A program made the translations under genes and the position numbers. Below are positions 1 through 8,678 of a stretch of 64,000 bases of DNA, piece by piece. The notes beneath the pieces are model-generated. The model worked only from the letters and a program-made list of their open reading frames with translations. It was not told the origin of the DNA and made no database searches. This stretch comes from Azorhizobium oxalatiphilum (GTDB lineage: Bacteria; Pseudomonadota; Alphaproteobacteria; Rhizobiales; Xanthobacteraceae). The stretch lies in the NCBI RefSeq assembly GCF_014635325.1, contig NZ_BMCT01000005.1, positions 1 to 64,000 on the forward strand. The letters run 5' to 3'. Numbering within the stretch: the stretch's first letter is position 1; each line of letters opens with the position of its first letter.

Positions 1-168
1 TCAGCAACCTTGCTGCGCCGATGGCTGTGAACCAATACCCTTCTCAAACGCCCTCTTAGGCAATTCCATGTCCTCGCATCGTGTGCATCTCGCGGACGGC
101 CTCACCTGTTGAGGGGGACCGGGGCGGATTTTCGTGTTCCAAGTGCATCTGCGGCTTCCGCATTCGCA
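1..168. other. left-edge intergenic sequence
   Basis: No convincing gene is seen between the window edge and the stop codon of the RND permease. No outer-membrane factor gene follows the permease within these bases, so the pump either uses a TolC-type protein encoded elsewhere or one lying beyond the edge. Confidence 0.4.
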
Positions 169-3100
169 CTAACGGATCTCGGCGGGCGTACGGACCGGGT
201 GGCCTCGTCGGTTGAAGCGGTCGAGGTAGAGGTAGATGACGGGTGTGGTGTAGAGGGTGAGCAACTGGCTCACGATCAATCCTCCCACGATCGCGCAGCC
301 CAAGGGCTGGCGCAGTTCGGATCCGGTGCCATGGCTGACCAGCAACGGAACGCCGGCGAGGAGGGCGGCCATTGTGGTCATCAGGATCGGGCGGAACCGC
401 AACAGGCACGCCTCCCGGATCGCCTCCAAGGGCGCGGCACCGGCGCGCTCCCTCTCCAGCGCGAAGTCGACGATCATGATGCCGTTCTTCTTCACGATGC
501 CGATCAGCAGCACCACGCCGATCAGCGCGATGATCGAGAAGTCGAAGTGGAAGGCCGAGAGGCTGATGAGCGCGCCCAACCCCGCGGAGGGCAAGGTGGA
601 GAGGATGCTGAGGGGGTGAATGTAGCTCTCATAGAGCACGCCGAGGATGATGTAGATGACCACCAGGGCGGCTCCCACCAGATAGGGCTCGCTCGCCAGC
701 GAAGTCTGGAAGGCCTGTGCATTTCCCTGGAAGGAGGCGGTCAACGTGGCGGGCGTGCCGATCTCGGCTTCCGCCTTGTGGATCGTGGCTACGGCATCGC
801 CGAGAGCCACGCCGGGAGAGAGATTGAAGGACAGGGTCACGGAGGGGAATTGCGACTGGTGATTGATCGACAGGAAGGTCGTCGGAACCGTTGACCAGTG
901 CGCCACGTCGCTGAGCGGCACCGAGGATCCGGTGAGCGCCGACTTCAGATAGATGTGCTCCAGCGCATGGGGAGAGTCCTGTAGCTGCGGCAGCAGCTCC
1001 AGGATGACATGGTAGCTGTTGAGCTGGGTGAAATACTGGGTCACCTGCCGCTGCCCGAAGGCGTCGTACAGGGTGTTGTCGATGTCGGACAGGCTGACGC
1101 CCAGCCGCGCGGCCTTCTCGCGGTCCACGGTCAGGCTAAGGGTGGCGCCGGCCGCCTGCTGGTCGCTCGCCACGTCGGTGATCTCCGGGAGCGTCTTGAG
1201 CTTCGCAAGCAGCTTCGGCGCCCAGTTGTTCAGTTCGTCGATGCTTTCGTCCTGAAGCGTGTACTGGAACTGGGTGCGCGCCGCGCGGCCGCCCACATTG
1301 AGATCCTGAGCGACCTGAAGGAAGAGCGCGGCGCCCTCCACGCTTTGGAGGCGCTTTTCCAGTCGGGCCACGATCTCGAAAGCAGAGGCTTCCCGCTGAT
1401 CGCGCGGTTTCAGCGTTATGAACATCCGACCGTCATTGACGGTCTGGCCGGCGCTGGCACCGACCGTCATGCCCACCGTCGCCACGTCGGGATCGGCGGC
1501 GACGATCTCCCCCAATTGCCGCTGATGCACGGCCATATCGGCAAAGGAGACATCCTGGGCTGCCTCAGAGATGCCGATGATGAGACCGGTGTCCTGCTGC
1601 GGGAAGAAGCCCTTGGGGATCGTGTAGAACAGCCAGCCCGTGGCGACGACAGCAGCCAGGAAGGTGGCCAGCGTCACTGCGCGATGCGCAAGGGCGATGT
1701 CCAGTGTCGAACGGTAGCCCGCAAGCAGGGCATCGAAGCAGCGCTCGGATAGCAGGTACAGCCGCCCGTGCGATTGCGCGCTCTTGGGTCTCAGCACCAG
1801 CGCACACAACATCGGCGTGAGGCTAAGTGAGACGAAAGCCGAGACGACGATGGTCACGGTAACGGTGACGGCGAACTCCTGAAAGAGCCGCCCTACCAGT
1901 CCGCCCATGAGCAGCAGGGGAATGAAGACGGCGACAAGAGACAGACTGATGGAGACGATGGTGAAGCCAATCTCCGCCGAGCCGTCGAGCGCAGCCTGGA
2001 GGGGCGATTTCCCCATCTCCAGATGACGCTCGATGTTCTCCAGCATCACGATGGCATCGTCCACGACGAAGCCGACAGCGATGCTGAGCGCCATCAGCGA
2101 GAGGTTATCGAGGCTGTAGTGCAGCACGTACATGGCGCCGAATGTGCCGATGAGCGCGAGGGGCACCGCGACGGAGGGAATGAGGGTGGCCCAGAAGCTG
2201 CGCAGGAAGACGAAGATGACGGCCACCACGAGGACCACGGTGATGACGAGCGTGCGCTCCACATCGTCCACAGACGCGCGGATCGTTTCCGTGCGGTCGC
2301 TCAGGATCGAGACGTTGAGACCTGCCGGCGCACTGGCCAGCAATGCCGGCAGCTGTGCCTTGATCCCATCTACGGTAGCGATGACATTGGCACCCGGCGA
2401 CTTGAAGACCGGCAGGACAATGGCGGGCTTGCCGTTCGACCATGCCGCCAGCTGGTTGTTCTCCGGCGCCTCGATGGCGGTGCCGATATCCTTCACGCGC
2501 ACGGGGGCACCGTTGCGATAGGCGAGGATGGCATCGAGCCACGGGCCCGCCTGGGTGATCTGGTCATTGTCCAGCAGGGTGAAGGTGCGACGCTTGCCCT
2601 GCACCGTACCCTTCGGGCCATTCACGGTCGTGGTGACGATGGCCTGCCGGATGTCCTCCAGGGAGAGCCCGAGGCTGGAGATCTTGGCCGGGTCTACCTG
2701 GATTCGGACGGAGGGCTTCTGCTGTCCGAACACCAGCACCTGGCCGACGCCTTCGATCTGGCTGATATGCTGCTCAAGGACGTTTTCCGCATAATCGTCC
2801 ACGCGGATGATGGGGAGGGTGTCGGACGTCAGGGCGAGGACGAGAATGGGCGGGTCAGCGGGATTGACCTCCCGGTAGGTGGGCGGCGCCGGAAGGTCGG
2901 TGGGGAGTTGTCCGCCGGCGGCGTTGATCGCCGTCTGCACGAGTTGCGCGGCGGCGTTGATGTCCACGTCGAGATTGAACTGGAGCGTGATGGAGCTGTT
3001 GCCGAGCGTGCTGATGGAGGTCATCTGCGCGACGCCAGGGATCTCCCCGAACTGACGTTCCAGCGGCTGTGTCACCGACGATGCGATGATCTCGGGGCTG

Positions 3101-3285
3101 GCGCCGGGCAACTGGGCGGACACCTGAAGGGTGGGAAAGTCCACCTCCGGCAGCGGGGCGACGGGCAGTTGCACGAAAGCCGCCAGCCCCAGCGCCAGCA
3201 GCCCAGCCATCAGCAGCGAGGTGCCAATGGGGTGCCGAATGAACCAGGAGGAGATGGAGCGCCTGGCCTCAGAGGAGGGGTTCAC
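169..3285 (-). CDS. RND multidrug efflux permease (MdtB/MdtC-like)
   Basis: This is an inner-membrane proton/drug antiporter of the HAE1 RND family that would export hydrophobic compounds through a tripartite pump. The 1038-residue length is normal. The N-terminal segment WFIRHPIGTSLLMAGLLALG is the usual first membrane helix after a short cytoplasmic arm, and the proton-relay motif VVDDAIVMLENIERH lies near residue 405. A second membrane block starts near residue 860. The PLPEVDFPTLQV stretch resembles MdtB/MdtC rather than AcrB. Its start overlaps the adaptor stop by 4 bases (ATGA), so the two are translationally coupled. Only one permease is present, whereas the E. coli Mdt system has two. 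The drug specificity cannot be read from the sequence. Confidence 0.93.
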   Translation of the reverse strand: MNPSSEARRSISSWFIRHPIGTSLLMAGLLALGLAAFVQLPVAPLPEVDFPTLQVSAQLPGASPEIIASSVTQPLERQFGEIPGVAQMTSISTLGNSSITLQFNLDVDINAAAQLVQTAINAAGGQLPTDLPAPPTYREVNPADPPILVLALTSDTLPIIRVDDYAENVLEQHISQIEGVGQVLVFGQQKPSVRIQVDPAKISSLGLSLEDIRQAIVTTTVNGPKGTVQGKRRTFTLLDNDQITQAGPWLDAILAYRNGAPVRVKDIGTAIEAPENNQLAAWSNGKPAIVLPVFKSPGANVIATVDGIKAQLPALLASAPAGLNVSILSDRTETIRASVDDVERTLVITVVLVVAVIFVFLRSFWATLIPSVAVPLALIGTFGAMYVLHYSLDNLSLMALSIAVGFVVDDAIVMLENIERHLEMGKSPLQAALDGSAEIGFTIVSISLSLVAVFIPLLLMGGLVGRLFQEFAVTVTVTIVVSAFVSLSLTPMLCALVLRPKSAQSHGRLYLLSERCFDALLAGYRSTLDIALAHRAVTLATFLAAVVATGWLFYTIPKGFFPQQDTGLIIGISEAAQDVSFADMAVHQRQLGEIVAADPDVATVGMTVGASAGQTVNDGRMFITLKPRDQREASAFEIVARLEKRLQSVEGAALFLQVAQDLNVGGRAARTQFQYTLQDESIDELNNWAPKLLAKLKTLPEITDVASDQQAAGATLSLTVDREKAARLGVSLSDIDNTLYDAFGQRQVTQYFTQLNSYHVILELLPQLQDSPHALEHIYLKSALTGSSVPLSDVAHWSTVPTTFLSINHQSQFPSVTLSFNLSPGVALGDAVATIHKAEAEIGTPATLTASFQGNAQAFQTSLASEPYLVGAALVVIYIILGVLYESYIHPLSILSTLPSAGLGALISLSAFHFDFSIIALIGVVLLIGIVKKNGIMIVDFALERERAGAAPLEAIREACLLRFRPILMTTMAALLAGVPLLVSHGTGSELRQPLGCAIVGGLIVSQLLTLYTTPVIYLYLDRFNRRGHPVRTPAEIR

Positions 3286-4442
3286 TTCGCACCCTCATCC
3301 GTGGCGTCCGCGGAGACGGCGCTACCGGGGCGCACGCGATACTGCCCGGCGGTGATGACGGGCTGGCCCTCGGCGAGACCGCTCTTGATGACGGCGATGC
3401 CGTCGGCGATCTGCCCCACTGTAACCGGCACCTGCTGCGCACGATTGTCGGGCGTAACGGCATAGACGAACGTCCCGTCCGGCCCCCGCTGGAGGGCGCC
3501 GGCGGGCACGGTCAACGCCTTGTCCAGAGTACCGACGCGAATTCTCACATCGACGAACTGGCCTGGCCACAATGCATCATCCGCATTCGGGAAGACGGAC
3601 TTCAGCTTCACCGTCCCGCTGTCCGTGTCGATCTGGTTGTCGATCAGGGCAACGGAGCCCGTTGCCAGAACCTGCCCATCCTCCCGCGACAGGGCCACAG
3701 CTTCCGTTGTGCCAGCGCTCAAGGCGTTGCGAACCGCTGCAATGCTGTCCTGCGGGAGGGCCGAAATGGCAGCGATGGGATGCAGCTGATTGATCACCAC
3801 GAGACCGGTGGTGTCGGTCGCATGGACGATGTTTCCCTGATCAACGAGACGCAGCCCCGCGCGACCGGAGATGGGGGAGGTGATGCGGGTGTAGGACAAC
3901 TGGACGCTGGCGCTCGTAATGGCTGCCTTGTCCTGAGCCACCTGCGCCGTGAGTTGTGCCACCTGCGCCTTCTCGTTGTCGATGGTCTGGGTGCTGACGA
4001 AATCGTCTTTGCCGAGTCGGCTGTCCCGATCGAGATTCAGCTGCGCATTTGAGAGCGTGGCGCTATCCTGTTGGAGCCGCGCGTTGGCCTGCTGGAGAGC
4101 GGCCTCGTATGCGCGGGGATCTATGATGGCCAGCAACTGGCCCTGCGAAACATCCTGCCCCTCGTCGAACAACACCTGCTGAAGTTCACCGTCAACGCGC
4201 GTGCGGACGGTGACGGTGTTGAAAGCTCTGACTGTGCCGAGAGCGGTAACGAAGACGGGGACATTCTGCGCGCCAGCGGTCGCGACCTGCACGGGCACGG
4301 GCGTCGGTCGGTTGGTTTCGGCTTCCACGGAGGATGCGCTTCCGGATAGCAAACCCGCCGTGGCAAGGCAGACCGCACCCGTCGCGCGGATGAGCGACCG
4401 GTTCAGCGAAGGCGTGCGCTGGCTGCTGGGCTTTGGGGGCAT
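3282..4442 (-). CDS. RND efflux periplasmic adaptor (MdtA-like)
   Basis: This membrane-fusion protein would link the RND permease encoded directly downstream to an outer-membrane channel. The 386 residues begin with a charged segment and a hydrophobic signal (about residues 17-40). The first lipoyl half-motif (VRTRVDGELQQVLFDEGQDV) comes next, followed by an alpha-hairpin rich in Gln and Ala (about 115-175), the second lipoyl half (ITSPISGRAGLRLVDQGNIV), then beta-barrel and membrane-proximal domains. Length and domain order are typical. It is the first gene of the pair and overlaps the permease by 4 bases. No regulator gene is adjacent, so control is unknown. Confidence 0.92.
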   Translation of the reverse strand: MPPKPSSQRTPSLNRSLIRATGAVCLATAGLLSGSASSVEAETNRPTPVPVQVATAGAQNVPVFVTALGTVRAFNTVTVRTRVDGELQQVLFDEGQDVSQGQLLAIIDPRAYEAALQQANARLQQDSATLSNAQLNLDRDSRLGKDDFVSTQTIDNEKAQVAQLTAQVAQDKAAITSASVQLSYTRITSPISGRAGLRLVDQGNIVHATDTTGLVVINQLHPIAAISALPQDSIAAVRNALSAGTTEAVALSREDGQVLATGSVALIDNQIDTDSGTVKLKSVFPNADDALWPGQFVDVRIRVGTLDKALTVPAGALQRGPDGTFVYAVTPDNRAQQVPVTVGQIADGIAVIKSGLAEGQPVITAGQYRVRPGSAVSADATDEGAK

Positions 4443-4624
4443 GTTCCACCGGGAGGTTGCATCTGAAGTGAAGTCGCGGGTCGGAAGAACTCAGCTTTGC
4501 CCAAAGCAACATCCCCGTCGGAGCAGCCTGAGCTTTTCGCGACCGAAGCGGCCAATCCGTTACGTCTTTTTGCGCCTTGCGATGGGCGATTTGCGTGAGA
4601 TGCCGTCGATGACGACCATAAGGA

Positions 4625-4645
4625 GCGGCCGGCGTTGCCGGCCGC
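4625..4645 (-). terminator. GC-rich stem-loop after small secreted protein gene
   Basis: Perfect 9-base arms GCGGCCGGC (4625-4633) and GCCGGCCGC (4637-4645) enclose a 3-base loop. It sits about 27 bases past the stop of the minus-strand gene ending at 4672 and before the start region of the efflux adaptor, so it probably terminates that gene. There is no strong T-run on the minus strand. Confidence 0.55.
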
Positions 4646-4671
4646 CTTTCAATGCAGACTTGGCGTATGGA

Positions 4672-4935
4672 CTACTCGACGTCAGGATCGAAGGATGGGC
4701 CCGAGTGCGGGTCGGCGGGGCCGACCAGATTGCCCACGCCGGTCTGATTGGAGCGCATGTGCATTCTTGCGGTGCCCATATGCTGACGGTGCATCGGGAA
4801 GAGCCAGCCCTGCGCCGAGACCTGATACTGTTCCTCGTTCAAGGGGGCGACATCCGGGCCGGCGAAAGCAGCGGTGGAAGCGGCACTGAGCAGGGCGGCA
4901 GTGGTGAGCGCGATAAGCGTGGACTTGATATTCAT
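4672..4935 (-). CDS. small secreted protein of unknown function
   Basis: This 87-residue protein is not recognised. The start at 4935 is chosen because GGGAG lies 8 bases upstream and because it opens a clean signal peptide (MNIKSTLIALTTAALLSAA, with AFA as the likely cleavage site near residue 25). The mature part is short and polar, with several His and Met residues (MHRQHMGTARMHMRS) and a Pro/Asp-rich tail. The His/Met content is compatible with a periplasmic metal-binding or stress protein, but that is inference. It is followed by a stem-loop and preceded by an AT-rich region with a perfect palindrome (5022-5042), which suggests regulated, monocistronic expression. Confidence 0.65.
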   Translation of the reverse strand: MNIKSTLIALTTAALLSAASTAAFAGPDVAPLNEEQYQVSAQGWLFPMHRQHMGTARMHMRSNQTGVGNLVGPADPHSGPSFDPDVE

Positions 4936-5021
4936 GTTCGTTACTCCCGTTCTTGATGGGGCAATCATATTTGCCCGCGAAGCTGGGAGAATTGTACGCT
5001 CGGAGGGTTTTCTCGCATCGT

Positions 5022-5042
5022 TCGGTATAATGTCTATACCGA
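5022..5042. promoter_or_regulatory. palindrome with embedded TATAAT upstream of small secreted gene
   Basis: The arms TCGGTATA (5022-5029) and TATACCGA (5035-5042) are perfect inverted repeats around a 5-base spacer. The left arm contains TATAAT on the plus strand (5026-5031), a consensus -10 box. The site is about 87 bases upstream of the minus-strand start at 4935 and about 170 upstream of the EF-hand gene at 5213. It looks like a dimeric repressor operator; the regulator is not identified. Confidence 0.45.
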
Positions 5043-5212
5043 GGTATGTATCTTAAGGTCAGTTTGCGTAATTGGACGTTCTTGCTTGTTTTGATATTTT
5101 TCTGGCCTGCGCAGAGCTTGCGTCGTCATGTTGACGTCGCTGGTCGATCATTGAATTCGTATTTTTCCGCGCGATAATCTCCCCCTGTTCTCCAAATGGT
5201 GGGAGTTGAAGA

Positions 5213-5461
5213 ATGATTTCCGGTCTCAATCTGAGGGCGGTCCTGAGCCACTCTTTTACGGGTAAGGACGCAAACGCCGACGGTGCGGTGAGCTTTGAGG
5301 AGTTCATGACGCCGGTGTCTGGAACAGCCTGTGTGCCGGCGTTTCCGGACGAGGCTCCCAGCATGGAAGAGCTGTTCGCTGCATATGACAAGAGCAAGGA
5401 CGGCCTTGTATCTCTCTTCGAGATGACAGGGACACTGGAGGTTAAGAAGGGCGAGGTGTGA
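5213..5461 (+). CDS. small EF-hand protein
   Basis: This 82-residue protein carries two EF-hand calcium loops: DANADGAVSFEE (about residues 19-30) and DKSKDGLVSLFE (about 59-70). Each has Asp at position 1, Asn or Ser at 3, Asp at 5, Gly at 6 and Glu at 12, as expected for Ca2+ binding. The start at 5213 has GGGAG about 8 bases upstream, and a TGA stop precedes it in frame, so it cannot extend upstream. Bacterial EF-hand proteins often have a signal peptide and this one has none, so it may be cytosolic or a shortened relative. The surrounding DNA is less GC-rich than its neighbours. No partner gene is evident. Confidence 0.65.
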   Translation: MISGLNLRAVLSHSFTGKDANADGAVSFEEFMTPVSGTACVPAFPDEAPSMEELFAAYDKSKDGLVSLFEMTGTLEVKKGEV

Positions 5462-5937
5462 TTTTCGGCCTGGCCGCAGGGCTGCGTAAGCGTGCCCACT
5501 GATGTGCATGCACTCACTATAAGCCAGCCGGCTATGTAGAGAGTGTTCCCCGTGCGAACGAGAGCGCTTCCGGTCTCCGAAAGATCGGAAGCGCCTTCGA
5601 CATCGGCCGCTTATGCGAGCATATCCCGAGCCATGCAGGGATGGCGGGCCGCCTCGGAGAGAGGCTTCTGGTTGCCAGCAAGGCAATTCGGTCCCTGCTC
5701 ATAAGGGGGCTACTTCGGGGCGTTTCTCAATGCATGCAGGGCGCAGCAATCCATCGCGTTGAACGTTTGTCGGGTCTACTTCGCTTGAGTGCGATGCAGA
5801 AGATTGGTTTCGTGGAGAGTGAAACCATGAACGTGGACAATATACCCCTTGGATCTTCGTCTTCAGGGGCCATCTGAGTGTTCAGGTTGATGACACGGAT
5901 CTGGTGTTTGTCACCGACGAATAAGCGAGACAGACAG
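5462..5937. other. intergenic region, no gene recognised
   Basis: No convincing coding sequence is seen between the EF-hand gene and the monooxygenase-type gene. A plus-strand open frame at about 5641-5877 has no recognisable protein features. The region contains the stem-loop at 5564-5594. Confidence 0.4.
5564..5594 (+). terminator. stem-loop downstream of EF-hand gene
   Basis: The arms GCGCTTCCG (5564-5572) and CGGAAGCGC (5586-5594) pair perfectly. The inner bases TCT/AGA extend the stem across a G-T wobble. The following bases are CTTCG, not a U-run. It lies about 100 bases past the EF-hand stop, so it could be its terminator or an isolated structured repeat. Confidence 0.4.
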
Positions 5938-6291
5938 ATGGTGGACCATGACAAAACGCTGCCCACGGGGATCCTGGTGAGCGCTTACTACCGCGTCCAT
6001 CCCGATGACAGGCAGACATTCGTGGATGCCGTGGTTCCCGAGATGACGGCTGCGCAGAAGATGCAGGGCTGCATCTACTACGCATTCGCTCAGGATCTGA
6101 CGGATCCCAACACTTTCCATCTTCTGGAAGGTTGGGCGGATGAGGAGGCCTATGAACGGCACGAGAACGCCGCGACCTTCCTGTCTGCGTTGGCAACGGT
6201 GGTCAAGAATGTTCGCATTCTGGATCGCCAGGGTATTCGCTACGAGGTCGCGAAGCAGATCATCGATGACCCCCGGGGAAAGGTTTCCTGA
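5938..6291 (+). CDS. antibiotic biosynthesis monooxygenase (ABM) domain protein
   Basis: This 117-residue protein has the ferredoxin-like ABM fold pattern: beta strand GILVSAYYRVHPDDRQTF, a helix around VVPEMTAAQK, then GCIYYAFAQDLTDPNTFHLL and EGWADEEAYERHENA. Family members act as small cofactor-free quinone-type monooxygenases, heme-degrading enzymes or stress proteins. The haem-binding residues of IsdG types are not obvious. The start at 5938 is chosen because the domain begins directly after it. The upstream frame (from 5878) lacks conservation-like character. It is a single gene followed by the stem-loop array at 6301-6484. Confidence 0.8.
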   Translation: MVDHDKTLPTGILVSAYYRVHPDDRQTFVDAVVPEMTAAQKMQGCIYYAFAQDLTDPNTFHLLEGWADEEAYERHENAATFLSALATVVKNVRILDRQGIRYEVAKQIIDDPRGKVS

Positions 6292-6300
6292 GGGGCCGAA

Positions 6301-6484
6301 GGTGGTGGGCGCAGCATGGGGCGCCCACCACCAATCTGAACTATGACCCTCGATCGGATGTCTCCCGAGGGTCGTAAGGCAGTGGGGCGCGTTGGGGCGC
6401 TCCACTGCCGCTCCGATGGCTCTCGGAATAAGGGCTTCCGAGAGCCCCTAGGCGGTGGAGCGCTGCATGGTGCGCTCCACCGCC
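6301..6484. repeat. array of five alternating stem-loops (REP-like)
   Basis: Five perfect or near-perfect hairpins follow one another: 6301-6332 (12-base arms), 6345-6373 (8-base arms), 6378-6409 (about 13 pairs with one G-T), 6418-6446 (11-base arms) and 6451-6484 (13-base arms). The 1st, 3rd and 5th share the pattern GG-N-N-GTGG-GCGC with matching changes in the opposite arm; the 2nd and 4th share a CTCGG-type arm. The spacing of about 73-77 bases implies a degenerate tandem unit. The last hairpin includes the 3' end of the minus-strand LysR gene. The array separates two convergent genes and may terminate both. Confidence 0.75.
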
Positions 6485-7419
6485 ACGTCGGTCGCCGAAG
6501 TATCTGGCGGCGAAGTATGCGGTTGTTCAATCCGGGCGAAGAGGCCCACTGCCCAATCGCAGAACGCACGCACCCGCGCATTCTGCTTGCGGCTGGGGTG
6601 ATATATGAGATGGAGAGGATGGGGCGCGGGGCGATACGGCCCCAGAATCTCTCTCAGCCGCCCGTCCTGAAGATAGGGGCGCGCCACGAACTCGAATGTC
6701 TGTCCAATCCCGAGGCCGGTCAGAAGCGCCGTCATGTGAGCTGTGCTCTCGTTGACACTGATCGACTGGGCCAGGCGCAACTCGTCCGGCGCGCCATCCC
6801 GCCGGAACCGAAGGGGAAAGGTGCTCGCGGTCGCCGCCGAGAAGTAGCCTATGCTACGCAGCGTCCGGAGGTCGGATAGGTCGTGTGGCGTGCCGTTGGC
6901 GTCCAGATAGCCGGGCGTGGCACAGGTTACATACGGGAGTTGTCCGAGGGTGCGGGCAATCAGCGCGGAGTCGGTCAGAGGGCCACCGCGGATCACACAG
7001 TCAATGCCCTCGCTGACAAGGTCCGCTGTGCGATCGCTGACCCCCAGCGAGAGTTCGATCTCCGGGTAGCGTGCCAGAAAGCCCGGCAGCTCGGGGATCA
7101 GGATCAGGTTGGCGAGCGAGGATCCGACATCCACGCGCAGGCGCCCCGTTGGCTTCAGCGTGCTGCCGCGAACCGCCGCATCCATCTCGTCGAGATCGGA
7201 CAGCAATCTGACCGCATAGCGATAATAGGCGGCGCCTTCCGTGGTGATCGTCGCTGCCCGCGTGCTGCGAGAGATAAGCCGGGATCCCAGATGATCCTCA
7301 AGATCCTGCAAGAGCTTGCTGACCGTGGAGCGGGGGAGGTTCAGCGAGCCTGCGGCCTTCACCAGCGATCCAGCTTCGACGATACGGACGAAGGTCCGCA
7401 GGGCAAGAACCTGGTCCAC
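6448..7419 (-). CDS. LysR-family transcriptional regulator
   Basis: This 323-residue regulator has an N-terminal winged helix-turn-helix (LALRTFVRIVEAGSLVKAA, then LPRSTVSKLLQDLEDHLG) and a LysR substrate-binding domain from about residue 90. The start chosen is GTG at 7419, because AAGGAG lies 6 bases upstream and the family usually starts a few residues before the first helix. Longer open frame upstream is not needed. It lies downstream of the VOC and SnoaL-type genes on the same strand, about 140 bases after the VOC stop. It could regulate that group or a divergent target elsewhere. Its C-terminal codons lie in a stem-loop. Confidence 0.88.
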   Translation of the reverse strand: MDQVLALRTFVRIVEAGSLVKAAGSLNLPRSTVSKLLQDLEDHLGSRLISRSTRAATITTEGAAYYRYAVRLLSDLDEMDAAVRGSTLKPTGRLRVDVGSSLANLILIPELPGFLARYPEIELSLGVSDRTADLVSEGIDCVIRGGPLTDSALIARTLGQLPYVTCATPGYLDANGTPHDLSDLRTLRSIGYFSAATASTFPLRFRRDGAPDELRLAQSISVNESTAHMTALLTGLGIGQTFEFVARPYLQDGRLREILGPYRPAPHPLHLIYHPSRKQNARVRAFCDWAVGLFARIEQPHTSPPDTSATDVAVERTMQRSTA

Positions 7420-7562
7420 ATGCCACTCCTTGATGCTGGCTTTCGAAATGGGCAAGAGCCGGCCCGGCGGATGTCTCCCCCGAGCCGGTTCGGGCTTTCG
7501 ATCAACGGGGTTAAGGCGCGCCCGGAGAACCAGTCCGGCCCCCGAGTGTCGTCAGCCCACGC

Positions 7563-8021
7563 TCATTGCGCCGGAAAGACAAGCTCGAGCTGGGACCCCC
7601 ACGGCGTCAGGAAATAGAACCACAGGGAACCGGCCGGGCCAGGAAGCGGGTCATTCAGGATGCTGAGGCCCCGCGCCTTCAACGCAGCTATGGCCTTCTC
7701 GGGGTCCGCTGCCTTGAATGCGACGTGGTTGGCTCCGGGATCGTCTCCATGGGGATGATCCTCCGCTGCATCAGGAGCGGAATATTCAAACAGCTCGATC
7801 TTCGAGCCATCCCTCACTTCCAGCATCACGATGCGGCGGATCTCGGCGCTTGGGTGCCATCGAAAACGACGCTTCCACTCTCCATCCACGGCGCCGGGGC
7901 GCATGTCGGAGATCACGCGCGTTCCAAAGAGCTCCTCGAAGAAGGCTGCTGCCTCATCGGCGTCGGGCACGTTAATGCCGGCATGGTCGATGCCGGTCGT
8001 CTCGATCAGGGGATGGGCCAT
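7563..8021 (-). CDS. VOC (glyoxalase/dioxygenase-fold) family protein
   Basis: This protein of about 152 residues has the paired beta-alpha-beta-beta-beta modules of the vicinal oxygen chelate superfamily: IDHAGINVPDADEAAAFFEE at the N-terminus and PGANHVAFKAADPEKAIAAL in the second half. Candidate metal ligands are the His in each module, a central Glu (KIELFEY) and a C-terminal Glu (GSQLELVFPA). Such proteins include glyoxalases, epimerases and extradiol dioxygenases; the substrate cannot be assigned. The ATG at 8021 is preferred over an upstream TTG because it directly precedes the domain. It is in the same orientation as the SnoaL-type gene upstream and LysR downstream. Confidence 0.82.
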   Translation of the reverse strand: MAHPLIETTGIDHAGINVPDADEAAAFFEELFGTRVISDMRPGAVDGEWKRRFRWHPSAEIRRIVMLEVRDGSKIELFEYSAPDAAEDHPHGDDPGANHVAFKAADPEKAIAALKARGLSILNDPLPGPAGSLWFYFLTPWGSQLELVFPAQ

Positions 8022-8123
8022 TGCGGATGCGGCCTTCAAAGTCGGGAGGGGAAGGGGATGCTGGCGACGGCGTCAGGTGCGGTGTCGGCCAGGACTGGTG
8101 AGGTTACGCTGCGCGTGCGAGGG

Positions 8124-8504
8124 CTACGTGTTCCGGGGATCCAGGAAGACATAGAGCTTGCGGATGCGGCCGTTCTCGATGAACGCGAGATCCGTGCCCG
8201 TCACGGCAGGCTTGGCGGGGTCAGAGCCGGCGGTCCAGCGAAGAAGTGCGGCCTCGTGATTGACGACCGGCGCGCTGGCGGGGCGAAACAGGGTTCCAGC
8301 CGGGAGGCGTGCGAGAAGCGCGCCGACATTGTCCGAGATCGCCTTCTGGCCGGAGAAGACCTCGTCCGCCTCGAACATCACCGCGTCGTCCGCCCACAGT
8401 TCGGACAGTGCTTTCAGGCGCCGTGCTTCATCGCGCTCATTTAATACCCGCTCGATATTGGCGCGAAGAAGAAATGCCGCGTGTTCGGTGTCGGTAGCGT
8501 TCAT
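8124..8504 (-). CDS. SnoaL/NTF2-like protein
   Basis: This 126-residue protein has a nuclear-transport-factor-2-like cone fold: an N-terminal helix (ANIERVLNERDEARRLKALS), then LWADDAVMFEADEVFSGQKA and the C-terminal strands TDLAFIENGRIRKLYVFLDP. Family members are polyketide cyclases, ketosteroid isomerases or ligand-binding proteins. No catalytic Asp/His pair can be assigned with confidence. The start at 8504 has GAGGT upstream. A longer frame to 8594 lacks support. The gene is about 100 bases upstream of the VOC gene on the same strand, so the two may be co-transcribed and act on the same metabolite. Confidence 0.75.
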   Translation of the reverse strand: MNATDTEHAAFLLRANIERVLNERDEARRLKALSELWADDAVMFEADEVFSGQKAISDNVGALLARLPAGTLFRPASAPVVNHEAALLRWTAGSDPAKPAVTGTDLAFIENGRIRKLYVFLDPRNT

Positions 8505-8678
8505 GATGGTCTTTACCTCGTGAATGGCGTCCACGGACACGCCACTGGACATGGGGCGCTGTCCTTGTTCTGACGGGACGGACGTTACCTGCAATCAGCG
8601 TGCATCGGCCCCATACCTAGGTTTAGTTTGGCAACCATTATGTCGGGCGATGAGCAGGTCGCGTGGGGGAGAATCCGC

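Noticed and set aside
2023-3465. Plus-strand open frame antisense to the RND permease and adaptor
   Set aside because: It crosses the boundary of two well supported genes and has no motif of its own.
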